DNA of 21,255 nucleotides from CAXMST01 sp035267205 (GCA_035267205.1 DATFLZ010000032.1:1-21255); one strand, 5' to 3'; positions 1 through 8,133 are shown, counted from the first letter of the stretch. Program-made: numbers and translations. Notes: generated by a model not told the origin, from the sequence alone.

Positions 1-3000
1 CCCGGTGCTCCCGAGGACGACGATGCAGCCGCCGGTCATGTACTCGCAGGCGTGCTCGCCGACGGCCTCGACCACGGCGAGGGCGCCCGAGTTCCGCACC
101 GCGAAGCGCTCGCCGACGGCGCCTCCGAAGAAGGCCTTGCCACGCACCGCTCCGTAGAGCGAGACGTTGCCGGCGATCACGTTCGTCGACGGAGGGAAGT
201 GGCTCTCGCCGGCGGGGTGGACGGCCAGCACGCCTCCGGAGAGGCCCTTGCCGGCGTAGTCGTTGACGTCTCCCTCGACGGTCAGCGAGATTCCCGGCGC
301 GAGCCAGGCGCCGCAGCTCTGCCCGGCGGAGCCGGTGAGATGGATGCGGATCGTGTCATCGGGGAGCCCCTCGGGCCCGTGGTCGCCGACGATCGCGTTC
401 GAGAGCGTCCCGCCCACAGTCAGGTCGCTGTTGACCACCGTCGAGCTGATCTCGAGCGGCTCTCCCGCCGGGGTGTTCTCCTGGTATGCGCGGTAGCGCT
501 TGACGAGCAGGCGATGGTCGAAGCTGTCCCGCCGGTGGTTGACGCCTTGGGTGAACCCACGCGGGCGCCCCTCCGCGGCCGGGGGGACGGCGAGCAGCGG
601 CCGCAGGTCGAGCGTCTCGGTCTTCCAGTTGGTCTCGGTCATCGAGGGATCGATCAGCCGCGTGCGGCCGACGAGCTCCGGCACGGTCCGTACGCCGAGC
701 TCGGCCATCAGCCTCCGCGCCTCCTCGGCGACGTAGAGCATGTAGGTGACGACCTGGTCCGGCGTCCCCTTGAACCGGGCGCGCAGCTCCGGGTCCTGGG
801 TGGCGATCCCGACCGGGCAGGTGTTGAGGTGACAGACGCGCATCATGATGCAGCCGGTGGCGATCAGGGGGGCCGTCGAGAGTCCCATCTCGTCGGCGCC
901 GAGCAGCGCCGCGATCACGATGTCGCGGCCGGTGCGCATCTGCCCGTCGGCCTGCAGGATCACGCGGTTGCGCAGGCCCGAGTCGAGCAGCGCCTGCTGG
1001 GTCTCGGCGATCCCGAGCTCCCACGGCACGCCTGCGGACTGGATCGACGACTGCGGAGAGGCGCCGGTGCCGCCGTCGTGGCCGGCGATCACGATGTGGT
1101 CGGCCCCGGCCTTGACGACGCCCGAGGCGACGGTGCCGACGCCCGCCTCGGCCGCGAGCTTGACCGAGACCGACGCCGCGGGGTTGGCGGCGCGCAGGTC
1201 GTAGATGAGCTGCTTGAGATCCTCGATCGAGTAGATGTCGTGGTGCGGGGGAGGCGAGATCAGCTCGACGCCGGGGGTCGAGTGACGGAGGCCGGCGATG
1301 TAGGCGTCGACCTTGTGACCCGGTAGCTGTCCGCCCTCGCCGGGCTTGGCGCCCTGGGCGACCTTGATCTGGAGCTGGTCGGCCCGCGAGAGGTAGTCGA
1401 TGTCGACGCCGAACCGGCCGGAGGCGACCTGGCGGATCCTCGACCGGCGCTCGTCCCCGTTCGGGTCGGGGGTGTTGCGGCTGGGATCCTCGCCGCCCTC
1501 GCCGCTGTTCGAGAACCCCCCGAGGCGGTTCATCGCGATCGCAAGCGTCTCATGCGATTCGCGGGAGAGCGCCCCGAGGCTCATCGCCCCGGTGGAGAAG
1601 CGCTTGACGATCTCGGTGGCCGGCTCCACGTCCTCCAGCGGCAGCGGCTCCTTACGGGTACGGAGGCCGAGCAGGCCACGGAGCAGCGCGTGCTGCGCGT
1701 TCTCGTCGTTGACCCGCTCCGAGAACTCCTCATACGACTCCAGGCGCTGCTTCTCGTCCGGGTCGCGGACCGAGCGCTGCAGCGATGCGATCGTCTCCGG
1801 ATCCCACATGTGGCGCTCGCCGTCGCGGCGCCAGCGGTAGACGCCGCCCTGCGGCAGCAGCTCCGCGTGGTCGGCCGGCAGCAGGCCGTCGGTGACGTGC
1901 TCGGGCAGCGCCAGGCCGTGCTGCTCCGGCCAGGCCCTGGCGTGGCGGCCGCAGGCCTCGCGGCCGAGCTCCTCGGTGCCGAGCCCGTCGAGCCGGGACG
2001 GCGTGCCGGTGAAGTGGCGGTCGATCAGGTCCCGGTCGAGGCCGATCGCCTCGAAAATCTGCGCGCCGCGATAAGAGTGGACCGTCGAGATCCCGATCTT
2101 CGAGAGGACCTTCCGCAGGCCCGCGTTCAGCCCCTTGATCGCGCGGCGGACGGCGTCCGGGGCGGCGAGCCGCTCGCCGCCGACGATGATCTCGTCCATG
2201 TCGGCGATCGAGTCGAGCATCAGGTAAGGGTTGATCGCGGTGGTTCCGTAGCCGAGCAGCGCGGCGATGTGGTGGATCTCGCGCGGCTCACCCGACTCGG
2301 AGATCAGGGAGGCCTGCAGGCGCGTGCCGCCCCGCACCATGTGCTGGTGGACCGAGGCGCAGGCGAGCAGGGAGGGGATCGGTACCCGCTCGGGGTCGAC
2401 GGCCTTGTCGCTGATGATCAGCATCGTCGCGCCGTCGGCCAGCGCCTTGTCGGCCTTGGCACAGATCCTGTCGATGGCCGCCCCGAGGCCCTCCGGCCCG
2501 TCGGCGAGCGGCCAGGTCGCATCGATGGTCACCGCGGCGAGCTCGGGCTCATCGGCGCCGCGCAGCCTGTCCATGTCCTCGTTGGTCAGGATCGGGTGGT
2601 CGATCTCGATCTGGAACGAGTCGTTGGGCTCGAGCGAGAGCAGCAGGCCCTTCGCTCCGAGGCGCGTGGTGAGCGACATGATCACCGTCTCGCGGACCGG
2701 GTCGATCGCCGGATTGGTGACCTGCGCGAAACGCTGCTTGAAGTAGCTGAACAGGGAGGGATCGTGCTCGCTGAAGGCCGCGAGCGAGACGTCGTTGCCC
2801 ATCGATCCGGTCGGCTCCTTGGCCTGTTCGGCGAGCGGGTGCAGCAGGATCTTGAGGTCCTCCTGCGTGTACCCGAACGCGAGCTGGCGGCGCTCGATCG
2901 GGAGCTCCTCGACCGGGCGCGGGACGTGCGTGACGGCCTCGATCTCATCGAAGTGGCGGGTCCGGTCGGAGTCCCACTGCCCGTAGGGATGGCGACGCGC

Positions 3001-4347
3001 CTCGGTGAGCTCGACCTCGCCGTCGGCGTGGACGCTCCCGGAGTCGAGATCGGCGATCACCAGCTGCCCGGGGCGGAAGCGGCCCTTCCGGAACACCTTC
3101 GACTCGGGCACGGTGAAGATCCCGGCCTCCGAGCCCATCGCGAGCCAGCCGTCGTCGGTGATCAGCCAGCGGCCGGGGCGAAGGCCGTTGCGGTCGACCA
3201 TCGCGCCGAGCGTCTTGCCATCACAGAACGCCATCGCAGCGGGGCCGTCCCAGGGCTCCTGCATGCGCGAGTGGTAGCGGTAGAAGCCCTCGAGCTCCGG
3301 CGGCAGATCGTCGCGCCCCTCGTGGGCCTGCGGGATCATCATCATCATCGCGTGCGGCAGCGTGCGACCAGCGTGCGTGATCAGCTCCAGCGAGTTGTCG
3401 AACGCGGCCGAGTCCGAAGCGCTCTCGGGAATCAGTGGGAACAGTTCCTCCAGGCCCGGGAGCAGCGGGCTGGAGAGCGTGGCCTCGCGCGCCCGCATCC
3501 AGTTGACGTTGCCCAGGGCGGTGTTGATCTCGCCGTTGTGGGCGATCATCCGCAGCGGTTGGGCGAGCTCCCAGCTCGGCAGCGTGTTGGTCGAGAAGCG
3601 CGAGTGGACGATCGCGAAGCGGCTCTTCAGCGTCGCGTCGACCAGGTCGGGGTAGAACTCGGGCAGCTGCGGCGCGGTCAGCATGCCCTTGTAGACGATC
3701 GTGCGGGAGGAGAAGCTCGGGAACGAGACCTCCGGGCCGAACTCGATCTCGGCTCTGCGCCGCGTGAGGAAGAGGCGGCGCTCGAACTCGTCCTGATCGG
3801 CGACCTCGGGGCCCGCGCCGATCAACAGCTGCATCACCCGAGGCGCTGTCTCGCGCCCGAGGCGCCCGGCGGCGCTCGGCTCGACGGGAACCTCGCGCCA
3901 GGTGATCGGCTCGTGCCCGTCGCCCGCGACCAATTTCTCGAGCCTGATCTCGAGCTCCTTCGCGCGGGCCGGCTCGTCCGGGAAGAAGCAGACAGCGACC
4001 GCGAGCCGGCCCGGTGCCGGCAGCTCCGCGGCGCGGAGCCCGGCCTCCGGGGCGCGCAGCCGGAAGAAGTCGTGGCTGACCTCGAGCAGGATCCCGGCCC
4101 CGTCTCCCGTCGTCTCGTCGGCGCCGGCGGCGCCGCGGTGCTCGAGCCGGTCGAGGGCGATCAGACCGCGGGCGACGACCTCGTGCCGTGCCGTGTTGTC
4201 GAGCCGGGCGACGGCGGCCACGCCGCAGGCGTCCCGGGCCCAGGCCGGGTCGTGGACTCCGCCCGAGAACGGCGACGGCGCCCAGCCCACGGGCGGGGCC
4301 GGGGGGGCCGGGCGGTCGAGGTTGGGGTCGTTGAATCGTTCGGGCAT
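1..4347 (-). CDS. gltB: Glutamate synthase large subunit (partial, C-terminus beyond the window)
   Basis: Glutamate synthase makes two glutamates from glutamine and 2-oxoglutarate and is central to ammonia assimilation. The minus strand is open for 1,449 codons from the ATG at 4347 to the window edge. Residue C41 in DACGVAAVA is the expected N-terminal nucleophile of a class II glutamine amidotransferase, preceded by a propeptide of about 40 residues as in other GltB proteins. It is followed by LEHRGAAGAD and TGDGAGIL. The FMN/synthase domain has SNSGEGGEDP (near residue 944) and the 3Fe-4S cysteine set C1166-X5-C1172-X4-C1177 in GCIMMRVCHLNTCPVG. The GXGXG beta-helix domain follows and is cut at residue 1449, with roughly 60 or more residues missing against the usual ~1,500. 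The frame continues open upstream of the ATG without a strong Shine-Dalgarno, so the start is less certain than the identity. A gltD partner would be expected just outside the window (inference). Confidence 0.97.
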   Translation of the reverse strand, partial: MPERFNDPNLDRPAPPAPPVGWAPSPFSGGVHDPAWARDACGVAAVARLDNTARHEVVARGLIALDRLEHRGAAGADETTGDGAGILLEVSHDFFRLRAPEAGLRAAELPAPGRLAVAVCFFPDEPARAKELEIRLEKLVAGDGHEPITWREVPVEPSAAGRLGRETAPRVMQLLIGAGPEVADQDEFERRLFLTRRRAEIEFGPEVSFPSFSSRTIVYKGMLTAPQLPEFYPDLVDATLKSRFAIVHSRFSTNTLPSWELAQPLRMIAHNGEINTALGNVNWMRAREATLSSPLLPGLEELFPLIPESASDSAAFDNSLELITHAGRTLPHAMMMMIPQAHEGRDDLPPELEGFYRYHSRMQEPWDGPAAMAFCDGKTLGAMVDRNGLRPGRWLITDDGWLAMGSEAGIFTVPESKVFRKGRFRPGQLVIADLDSGSVHADGEVELTEARRHPYGQWDSDRTRHFDEIEAVTHVPRPVEELPIERRQLAFGYTQEDLKILLHPLAEQAKEPTGSMGNDVSLAAFSEHDPSLFSYFKQRFAQVTNPAIDPVRETVIMSLTTRLGAKGLLLSLEPNDSFQIEIDHPILTNEDMDRLRGADEPELAAVTIDATWPLADGPEGLGAAIDRICAKADKALADGATMLIISDKAVDPERVPIPSLLACASVHQHMVRGGTRLQASLISESGEPREIHHIAALLGYGTTAINPYLMLDSIADMDEIIVGGERLAAPDAVRRAIKGLNAGLRKVLSKIGISTVHSYRGAQIFEAIGLDRDLIDRHFTGTPSRLDGLGTEELGREACGRHARAWPEQHGLALPEHVTDGLLPADHAELLPQGGVYRWRRDGERHMWDPETIASLQRSVRDPDEKQRLESYEEFSERVNDENAQHALLRGLLGLRTRKEPLPLEDVEPATEIVKRFSTGAMSLGALSRESHETLAIAMNRLGGFSNSGEGGEDPSRNTPDPNGDERRSRIRQVASGRFGVDIDYLSRADQLQIKVAQGAKPGEGGQLPGHKVDAYIAGLRHSTPGVELISPPPHHDIYSIEDLKQLIYDLRAANPAASVSVKLAAEAGVGTVASGVVKAGADHIVIAGHDGGTGASPQSSIQSAGVPWELGIAETQQALLDSGLRNRVILQADGQMRTGRDIVIAALLGADEMGLSTAPLIATGCIMMRVCHLNTCPVGIATQDPELRARFKGTPDQVVTYMLYVAEEARRLMAELGVRTVPELVGRTRLIDPSMTETNWKTETLDLRPLLAVPPAAEGRPRGFTQGVNHRRDSFDHRLLVKRYRAYQENTPAGEPLEISSTVVNSDLTVGGTLSNAIVGDHGPEGLPDDTIRIHLTGSAGQSCGAWLAPGISLTVEGDVNDYAGKGLSGGVLAVHPAGESHFPPSTNVIAGNVSLYGAVRGKAFFGGAVGERFAVRNSGALAVVEAVGEHACEYMTGGCIVVLGSTG

Positions 4348-4549
4348 CGGTGAAAGTCTGGCCAGTGAGGGTTCGCGGAGGCCTCGCGGGGTCCGGGACG
4401 GGCCGCTTTCCAGATGCTCCTGGATACCTGGGGGAGGCTGGGATGCGGCCGGCTGCACCCTCGCGTGACACCTGCGACGACGGACAAATTCGCGGTGCGT
4501 TGAGCACCGGATGGTACCGGCAAGGCTCCGGCGGCGGTAGCTTCAGCCC
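4348..4549. other. Intergenic region between divergent gltB and sulfotransferase
   Basis: This 202-bp interval must hold both divergent promoters. On the plus strand TAGCTT (4538-4543) lies 6 nt before the GTG start of the sulfotransferase, as expected for a leaderless transcript, but no convincing -35 element is seen. A short inverted repeat TCCAG-N6-CTGGA occurs near 4410-4425. No small ORF or structured RNA could be supported. Confidence 0.4.
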
Positions 4550-5305
4550 GTGACTCCATCTGAAGTGAGGACGAGGCTTGCCGCGCGACTCGGTCGCGAC
4601 GACCCGCCCATGGACTTCATGATCGTGACCACGGGCCGCAGCGGCTCGGAGTACCTCGTGCAGCTTCTCGACTCCCATCCGGCGATCCGCTGCTGGAGCG
4701 AGATCTTCCATCCGACGGCAGACGAGGCGGGGCGCTACGCAGCCTCCCCCAAGGTCGGACCGGTCAACCACCTGCGATCCCTACGCCGTAGCGAGGGGGC
4801 CGAGGGGGTTGTCGGATTCAAGCTCACCGCCAACTGCCTGCGGGGCATGCCCGGGCTGGCGGAGCTCTCGCCGCGGCTGGCGCGTCGGCTCATCGTGGTG
4901 CGACGGGACAACCGGCTCGCGCAGCACCTGTCCGCCAGGCTCGCCGAGGCGTCGGGGACCTTTCACAGCATCTACGGCGGCGACTACACCGGGGTCGAGG
5001 TGCCGCTCCACGCCGGCAGCCTGGCCGAAGCGCTCGCCGATATCGACCGCCGCCTGGACGAGCTGCTGGAGCCGCTTACGGGGATGCCGCGCGTCCATCT
5101 CGTCTATCGCGGGGACTTCGAGGCCGCCGAGCTCGAGCGCGCCCAGCGCTTCCTCGGCGTCGACCCGGCGCCCCTTCAGGCCGAGAACCGTCGCCTCCGC
5201 CGCCGGCCGATGAGGGAGATGGTCGCGAACTGGGAGGAGGTCGAAGCGGCCCTGTCGGGGACTCCGTTCGCGGGGGATCTCAAGGGCGAGGCGCTCGGCG
5301 CCTGA
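4550..5305 (+). CDS. PAPS-dependent sulfotransferase (Stf0/NodH-like)
   Basis: Predicted 251-residue cytosolic enzyme that would move a sulfuryl group from PAPS to an unknown acceptor. The 5'-phosphosulfate-binding loop is TTGRSGSEYL (residues 27-36), directly after a short beta strand and followed by DSHP and WSEIF. A 3'-phosphate-binding segment is VRRDNRLAQHLS (residues 117-128). This pattern matches bacterial Stf0/NodH-like sulfotransferases, and 251 residues is near the usual size. The GTG at 4550 is used here; an in-frame ATG at 4610 would begin just before the loop (MDFMIVTTGR) and is a realistic alternative. No signal peptide or membrane segment is seen. It diverges from gltB and ends 18 bp before the convergent HxlR gene, so it is probably monocistronic. 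The acceptor cannot be deduced from the neighbours. Confidence 0.85.
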   Translation: MTPSEVRTRLAARLGRDDPPMDFMIVTTGRSGSEYLVQLLDSHPAIRCWSEIFHPTADEAGRYAASPKVGPVNHLRSLRRSEGAEGVVGFKLTANCLRGMPGLAELSPRLARRLIVVRRDNRLAQHLSARLAEASGTFHSIYGGDYTGVEVPLHAGSLAEALADIDRRLDELLEPLTGMPRVHLVYRGDFEAAELERAQRFLGVDPAPLQAENRRLRRRPMREMVANWEEVEAALSGTPFAGDLKGEALGA

Positions 5306-5323
5306 AGCCTGCGGCGCGGATGA

Positions 5324-5779
5324 TCAGGCGGGCGCTGCCGCCTCCCGGGTCACGGCGCGGGTGTCGCGGACGCTGAGCTCGGCTCCGCAGCGCTCACAGA
5401 TCCGGCGGTCGTTGACCGGGCCGCCGCAGTCCTTGTGGACGATGCGGACCGGCTCACGGCCATCGGGGGTGAGGTGCTTGTCCCCGAAGCCGATCATCGC
5501 GACCAGGATCGGCCACAGATCGAGGCCCTTCTCGGTCAGGAAGTACTCGTGGCGTTCGGGACGCTCCTGATACATGCGGCGCTCCAGGATCCCCTCGTCG
5601 ACCAGCCGCTCGAGCCGGTTGGCGAGCACGTTGCGGGCGACTCCCAGTGAGCCCTGCATCTCGTCGAAGCGGCGGTTGCCCAAGAACACGTCGCGGATTA
5701 CGAGCAGCGACCAGCGCTCGCCGACGAGCTCGAGCGTGCGGGCGATCGAGCAGTCCAGGTCGTAGTCGCGAGCGAGCAT
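5324..5779 (-). CDS. HxlR-family winged helix transcriptional regulator
   Basis: A 151-residue DNA-binding protein. The HxlR domain runs from about residue 8 to 100: an N-terminal cysteine (C10) in DLDCSIARTLELVGERWSLL, then FLGNRRFDEMQ, NVLANRLERLVDEGIL as recognition helix and wing entry, and RHEYFLTEKG. The C-terminal tail has H115-X2-C118 and C128-X2-C131, which could form a small zinc knuckle. The start is ATG at 5779 with GGAG three bases upstream, and its leader carries AAGGAAACTG followed by AAGGAACTGA. The gene is divergent from the small ORF and thioesterase at 5955-6622, and the repeats between them (5852-5909) are candidate binding sites, so control of that pair and of itself is likely (inference). 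The ligand or signal is unknown. Confidence 0.93.
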   Translation of the reverse strand: MLARDYDLDCSIARTLELVGERWSLLVIRDVFLGNRRFDEMQGSLGVARNVLANRLERLVDEGILERRMYQERPERHEYFLTEKGLDLWPILVAMIGFGDKHLTPDGREPVRIVHKDCGGPVNDRRICERCGAELSVRDTRAVTREAAAPA

Positions 5780-5851
5780 CGTCTCCTCAGTTCCTTCAGT
5801 TTCCTTTAGGGCCTCCGGCGGACGCCGTCGAAACGGACGAGTGTGCAGTCC

Positions 5852-5909
5852 GTCACAGTAAGTTGCGTGACAAAACTTTACCCGGTAGGTTGCGTTTCGT
5901 CAAGCAACC
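5852..5909. promoter_or_regulatory. Candidate HxlR-type operator region
   Basis: An 11-bp direct repeat with one mismatch, GTAAGTTGCGT (5858-5868) and GTAGGTTGCGT (5885-5895), is spaced 27 bp start to start. Overlapping it are the inverted repeats GTCAC-N10-GTGAC (5852-5871) and GGTTGC-N10-GCAACC (5888-5909). The cluster lies between the divergent HxlR gene and the thioesterase unit, where an autoregulatory operator is expected. The repeats are seen; the regulator assignment is inference. Confidence 0.5.
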
Positions 5910-5954
5910 GACTCGCTTCCGGGCCGGCTGCGCCACGAAGAAAGGGAGGTCGCA

Positions 5955-6047
5955 ATGCGCCTCATCGAGATCAGTCCGGACCTGTCCCTGGAGCTCACGA
6001 CCGAGGAGATCCTCGCCGACCTGCACTACCCGAAGGGAGTGCGATGA
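5955..6047 (+). CDS. Small ORF of 30 codons, translationally coupled to the thioesterase
   Basis: This short reading frame begins ATG CGC CTC ATC GAG and encodes a 30-residue acidic peptide starting MRLIEISPDLSLELTTEEIL and ending YPKGVR. A strong Shine-Dalgarno, AAGGGAGG (5942-5949), sits 5 nt before the ATG. Twenty-seven of its thirty sense codons end in G or C, which fits real coding sequence in this genome. Its TGA stop overlaps the ATG of the thioesterase as ATGA (6044-6047), a classic coupling arrangement. I do not recognise a family. It has no membrane segment and no regulatory codon run of the attenuator type. It could be a small protein partner, a leader peptide tuning thioesterase translation, or the decayed end of a larger gene. 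The previous in-frame stop is at 5886-5888. Confidence 0.5.
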   Translation: MRLIEISPDLSLELTTEEILADLHYPKGVR

Positions 6048-6622
6048 GCTCCGCGCCCGCCGCCGTCGGTGTCGAGGACTCGCGCGATGCGGTCGGCTCC
6101 GCCGCGCGCCACGCGGAGCTGGCCCCGGCGGCCACCCGGCGCCGCGAGCTCGTGTGGCAGGACCCGCTCGACTCGCTCGCCCGCCTTGCCGGCCTGACCG
6201 GGATCGAGCAGATGCAGGCGATCATGGACTCCGACGTTCCGCCTCCTCCGATCGCGGTGCTGATGAGGATGGCCCCCGTCGAGCTAGCGGAGGGGCGGGT
6301 CGCGTTCCGCGGCGAGCCCTCGGAGGAGCACTACAACCCGATCGGCACGGTGCACGGCGGCTACGCGGCGACGCTGCTCGACACGGTGCTCGGCTGCGCG
6401 GTACAGACGACGCTCGCGCCGGGTGAGGCGTATACGACCCAGAGCCTCGAGGCGAAGATGGTGCGGCCGATCACTCGCGAGACCGGCCCCGTCGTCGGCA
6501 CCGGAGAGGTCGCCCATCGCGGCAGGAGGCAGGCCACGGCCACGGCCGAGATCAGGGCCGAGGCCTCGGGCAAGCTCCTGGCCCACGGCACCTCGACGCT
6601 GATGATTCTGGGGTCCCGCTGA
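6044..6622 (+). CDS. PaaI-type hotdog-fold acyl-CoA thioesterase
   Basis: A 192-residue protein predicted to hydrolyse acyl- or aryl-CoA thioesters in the cytosol. The hotdog core occupies about residues 75-190. Its family motif YNPIGTVHGGYAATLLDT (residues 97-114) includes N98, H104-G105-G106 and D113, the positions used for catalysis and CoA-side contacts in PaaI-like enzymes. TTQSLEAKMVRPI and the final beta strands (ATATAEIRAE, HGTSTLMIL) complete the fold. The N-terminal ~70 residues are an extension without a clear domain. The start at 6044 was chosen because ATGA overlaps the upstream small ORF's stop and GAAGGGAG precedes it; the frame is open further upstream but lacks a better start. 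It lies just before an acyl-CoA dehydrogenase operon but is separated by 147 bp with its own signals, so it is probably an independent unit. The substrate is unknown. Confidence 0.9.
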   Translation: MSSAPAAVGVEDSRDAVGSAARHAELAPAATRRRELVWQDPLDSLARLAGLTGIEQMQAIMDSDVPPPPIAVLMRMAPVELAEGRVAFRGEPSEEHYNPIGTVHGGYAATLLDTVLGCAVQTTLAPGEAYTTQSLEAKMVRPITRETGPVVGTGEVAHRGRRQATATAEIRAEASGKLLAHGTSTLMILGSR

Positions 6623-6640
6623 GGCTCCCCAGGGGCGCCT
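6622..6640 (+). terminator. Weak hairpin after the thioesterase
   Basis: A near-perfect inverted repeat, AGGC-T-CCCC-A-GGGG-C-GCCT, begins at the last base of the thioesterase stop codon. There is no T-run, so it is at best a weak terminator or RNA-stabilising hairpin. Confidence 0.3.
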
Positions 6641-6650
6641 GGCGACCCGA

Positions 6651-6688
6651 ACCAATGTGTCACCGATTGGTGTAATCCCTGCTACAGT
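6651..6688 (+). promoter_or_regulatory. Candidate promoter and operator of the fatty-acid operon
   Basis: A perfect 6-bp inverted repeat ACCAAT-N9-ATTGGT (6651-6671) lies just upstream of TACAGT (6683-6688), a plausible -10 element. The spacing would leave a leader of about 75 nt before the ATG at 6770. No well-spaced -35 is evident. The position suits a dimeric repressor of the TetR type, as often controls fatty-acid operons in actinobacteria (inference). Confidence 0.4.
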
Positions 6689-6769
6689 CCCCGGCCGCGG
6701 CGACCGAGGATCCCGTCGTCCGTGCACGATTCCACCCCTGCACCCGCTACCTAGCAAGGACGTAGCCAG

Positions 6770-8095
6770 ATGAGCATTGCTGATCAAGCCATGGCCTCCG
6801 GCCTCAAGGCCCTGAACCGCTTCGCCGGCGCCGACGTCGTCGACCGGATCGGCCTCCGCGAGCCCGCCGAGAAGCTCCTGTACCGCGCCACCCGCAACGG
6901 CTTCCAGGCCGCTAACGCCGCCGGCCGCACCTTCGCCGCCGCCCAGAAGGTCGCCTCCCCGGCGCGCCAGTCGAAGCCGAGGGCGCGTGACGTGTTCGAC
7001 CTCACTCCCACCGACGAGCAGCAGATGATCGTCGAGGCCTTCGGCGACTTCGCCGAGACCAAGCTGCGCTCGATCGCCTCCGACGCCGACGCCGCCTGCA
7101 AGGCGCCGCAGGAGGTCCTCAGCCAGGCGAACGAGCTCGGCGTCGCCGCGCTCGGTGTGCCGGAGGAGCTCGGCGGTCCATTCGAGGAGCGCTCCGCCGT
7201 GACCAATGCTCTGCTGACCGAGACCCTGGCCCACGGTGATCCCGGCCTCGCGGTCGCGGTCCTCGCTCCCTCCGCGGTCAGCAGCGCGATCAGCCTCTGG
7301 GGCGACGCCGACCAGCAGTCGACCTACCTTCCGGAGTTCACCGGCGAGAACCCGCCCGCCGCGGCGCTCGCGATGCTGGAGCCCAAGGCGCTGTTCGACC
7401 CCTTCGAGCTCGACACCAAGGCTCGCAGGGTCGGATCCGACTTCGTGATCGACGGCGTCAAGTCGCTCGTGCCGCGCGCCGAGCACGCCGAGCTGTTCGT
7501 GATCGCCGCCGAGCTCGAGGGCTCCGGGCCCGCGTTGTTCATCATCGAGGCGAAGGCCGACGGCGTCCTGTTCGAGCCCGAGCCCGCGATGGGGATCCGC
7601 GCCGCGGGCACGGGTCGCCTGAAGCTTGACGCGGTTCGCGTCCCGCAGACCGCCCTGCTCGCCGAGGGCTCCGCCGACGCCTACGCTCAGTGCGTGCGCC
7701 TCGGCCGCCTCGGCTGGTGTGCTCTCGCCTCCGGCACCGCCCGGGCGATCCTCGATCACCTGAAGACGTACGTGAACGAGCGCAAGGCATTCGGCGAGCC
7801 GATCAGCCATCGCCAGGCCGTCGCGTTCACGGTCGCCAACATCGCGATCGAGGCCGAGGGGATGCGTCTGCTGACGCTACGCGCCGCGGGTCTCGCCGAT
7901 CGCGGCACCGACGACGCCGAGTTTGCCCGCGTGACCGGGCTCGCTCGTCGCATCTGCAGCCAGAAGGGAATGCAGATCGGCTCCGACGGCGTGCAGATGC
8001 TCGGCGGTCACGGTTTCACCAAGGAGTATCCGGAGGAGCGCTGGTACCGGGACCTGCGCGCAGCCGGCCTGATGGAGGGCGCGCTGCTCGTCTGA
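6770..8095 (+). CDS. Acyl-CoA dehydrogenase, first subunit (flavin-side motif lost)
   Basis: A 441-residue acyl-CoA dehydrogenase family protein, first gene of the operon. After a ~70-residue N-terminal extension, the alpha domain begins near LTPTDEQQM and includes GVAALGVPEELGG. The beta domain is degenerate: where the family has TEPxxGSD for flavin binding, this protein reads AMLEPKALFDPFELD (around E204). The C-terminal helical domain is well kept: R338 in ERKAFGEPISHRQ and Q409-M-L-G-G-H-G-F, both of which normally contact the ADP part of FAD bound by the partner subunit. It also keeps YPEERWYRD and a glutamate (E436, in LMEGALLV) at the usual catalytic base position. The ATG at 6770 follows CAAGGACGTAGCCAG. 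It probably forms a heteromer with the next gene (inference). Confidence 0.93.
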   Translation: MSIADQAMASGLKALNRFAGADVVDRIGLREPAEKLLYRATRNGFQAANAAGRTFAAAQKVASPARQSKPRARDVFDLTPTDEQQMIVEAFGDFAETKLRSIASDADAACKAPQEVLSQANELGVAALGVPEELGGPFEERSAVTNALLTETLAHGDPGLAVAVLAPSAVSSAISLWGDADQQSTYLPEFTGENPPAAALAMLEPKALFDPFELDTKARRVGSDFVIDGVKSLVPRAEHAELFVIAAELEGSGPALFIIEAKADGVLFEPEPAMGIRAAGTGRLKLDAVRVPQTALLAEGSADAYAQCVRLGRLGWCALASGTARAILDHLKTYVNERKAFGEPISHRQAVAFTVANIAIEAEGMRLLTLRAAGLADRGTDDAEFARVTGLARRICSQKGMQIGSDGVQMLGGHGFTKEYPEERWYRDLRAAGLMEGALLV

Positions 8096-8133
8096 GCCGG
8101 CGCGAGACCCCAGAAAGAGAAGGACTCACAGCT

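Noticed and set aside
1552..4353. A 933-codon open frame on the plus strand opposite gltB
   Set aside because: The minus strand encodes recognisable GltB throughout. The antisense frame is Arg/Gly/Asp/Val-rich without any domain, a typical result of GC-biased third positions.
4400..4450. CCAG/CTGG-rich short repeats upstream of gltB as a nitrogen-regulator site
   Set aside because: The repeats are short and do not match a known nitrogen-control operator, so chance is sufficient in GC-rich DNA.
6284..7810. A 508-codon minus-strand frame opposite the thioesterase and first dehydrogenase
   Set aside because: It is antisense to two clear enzymes, has low-complexity composition, and spans a gene boundary. 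No family motif is present.
7690..8133. An N-terminal extension of the second acyl-CoA dehydrogenase into the first
   Set aside because: The extension overlaps the first gene in another frame and is Arg-rich. The ATG at 8134 has a ribosome-binding site and begins the normal fold.
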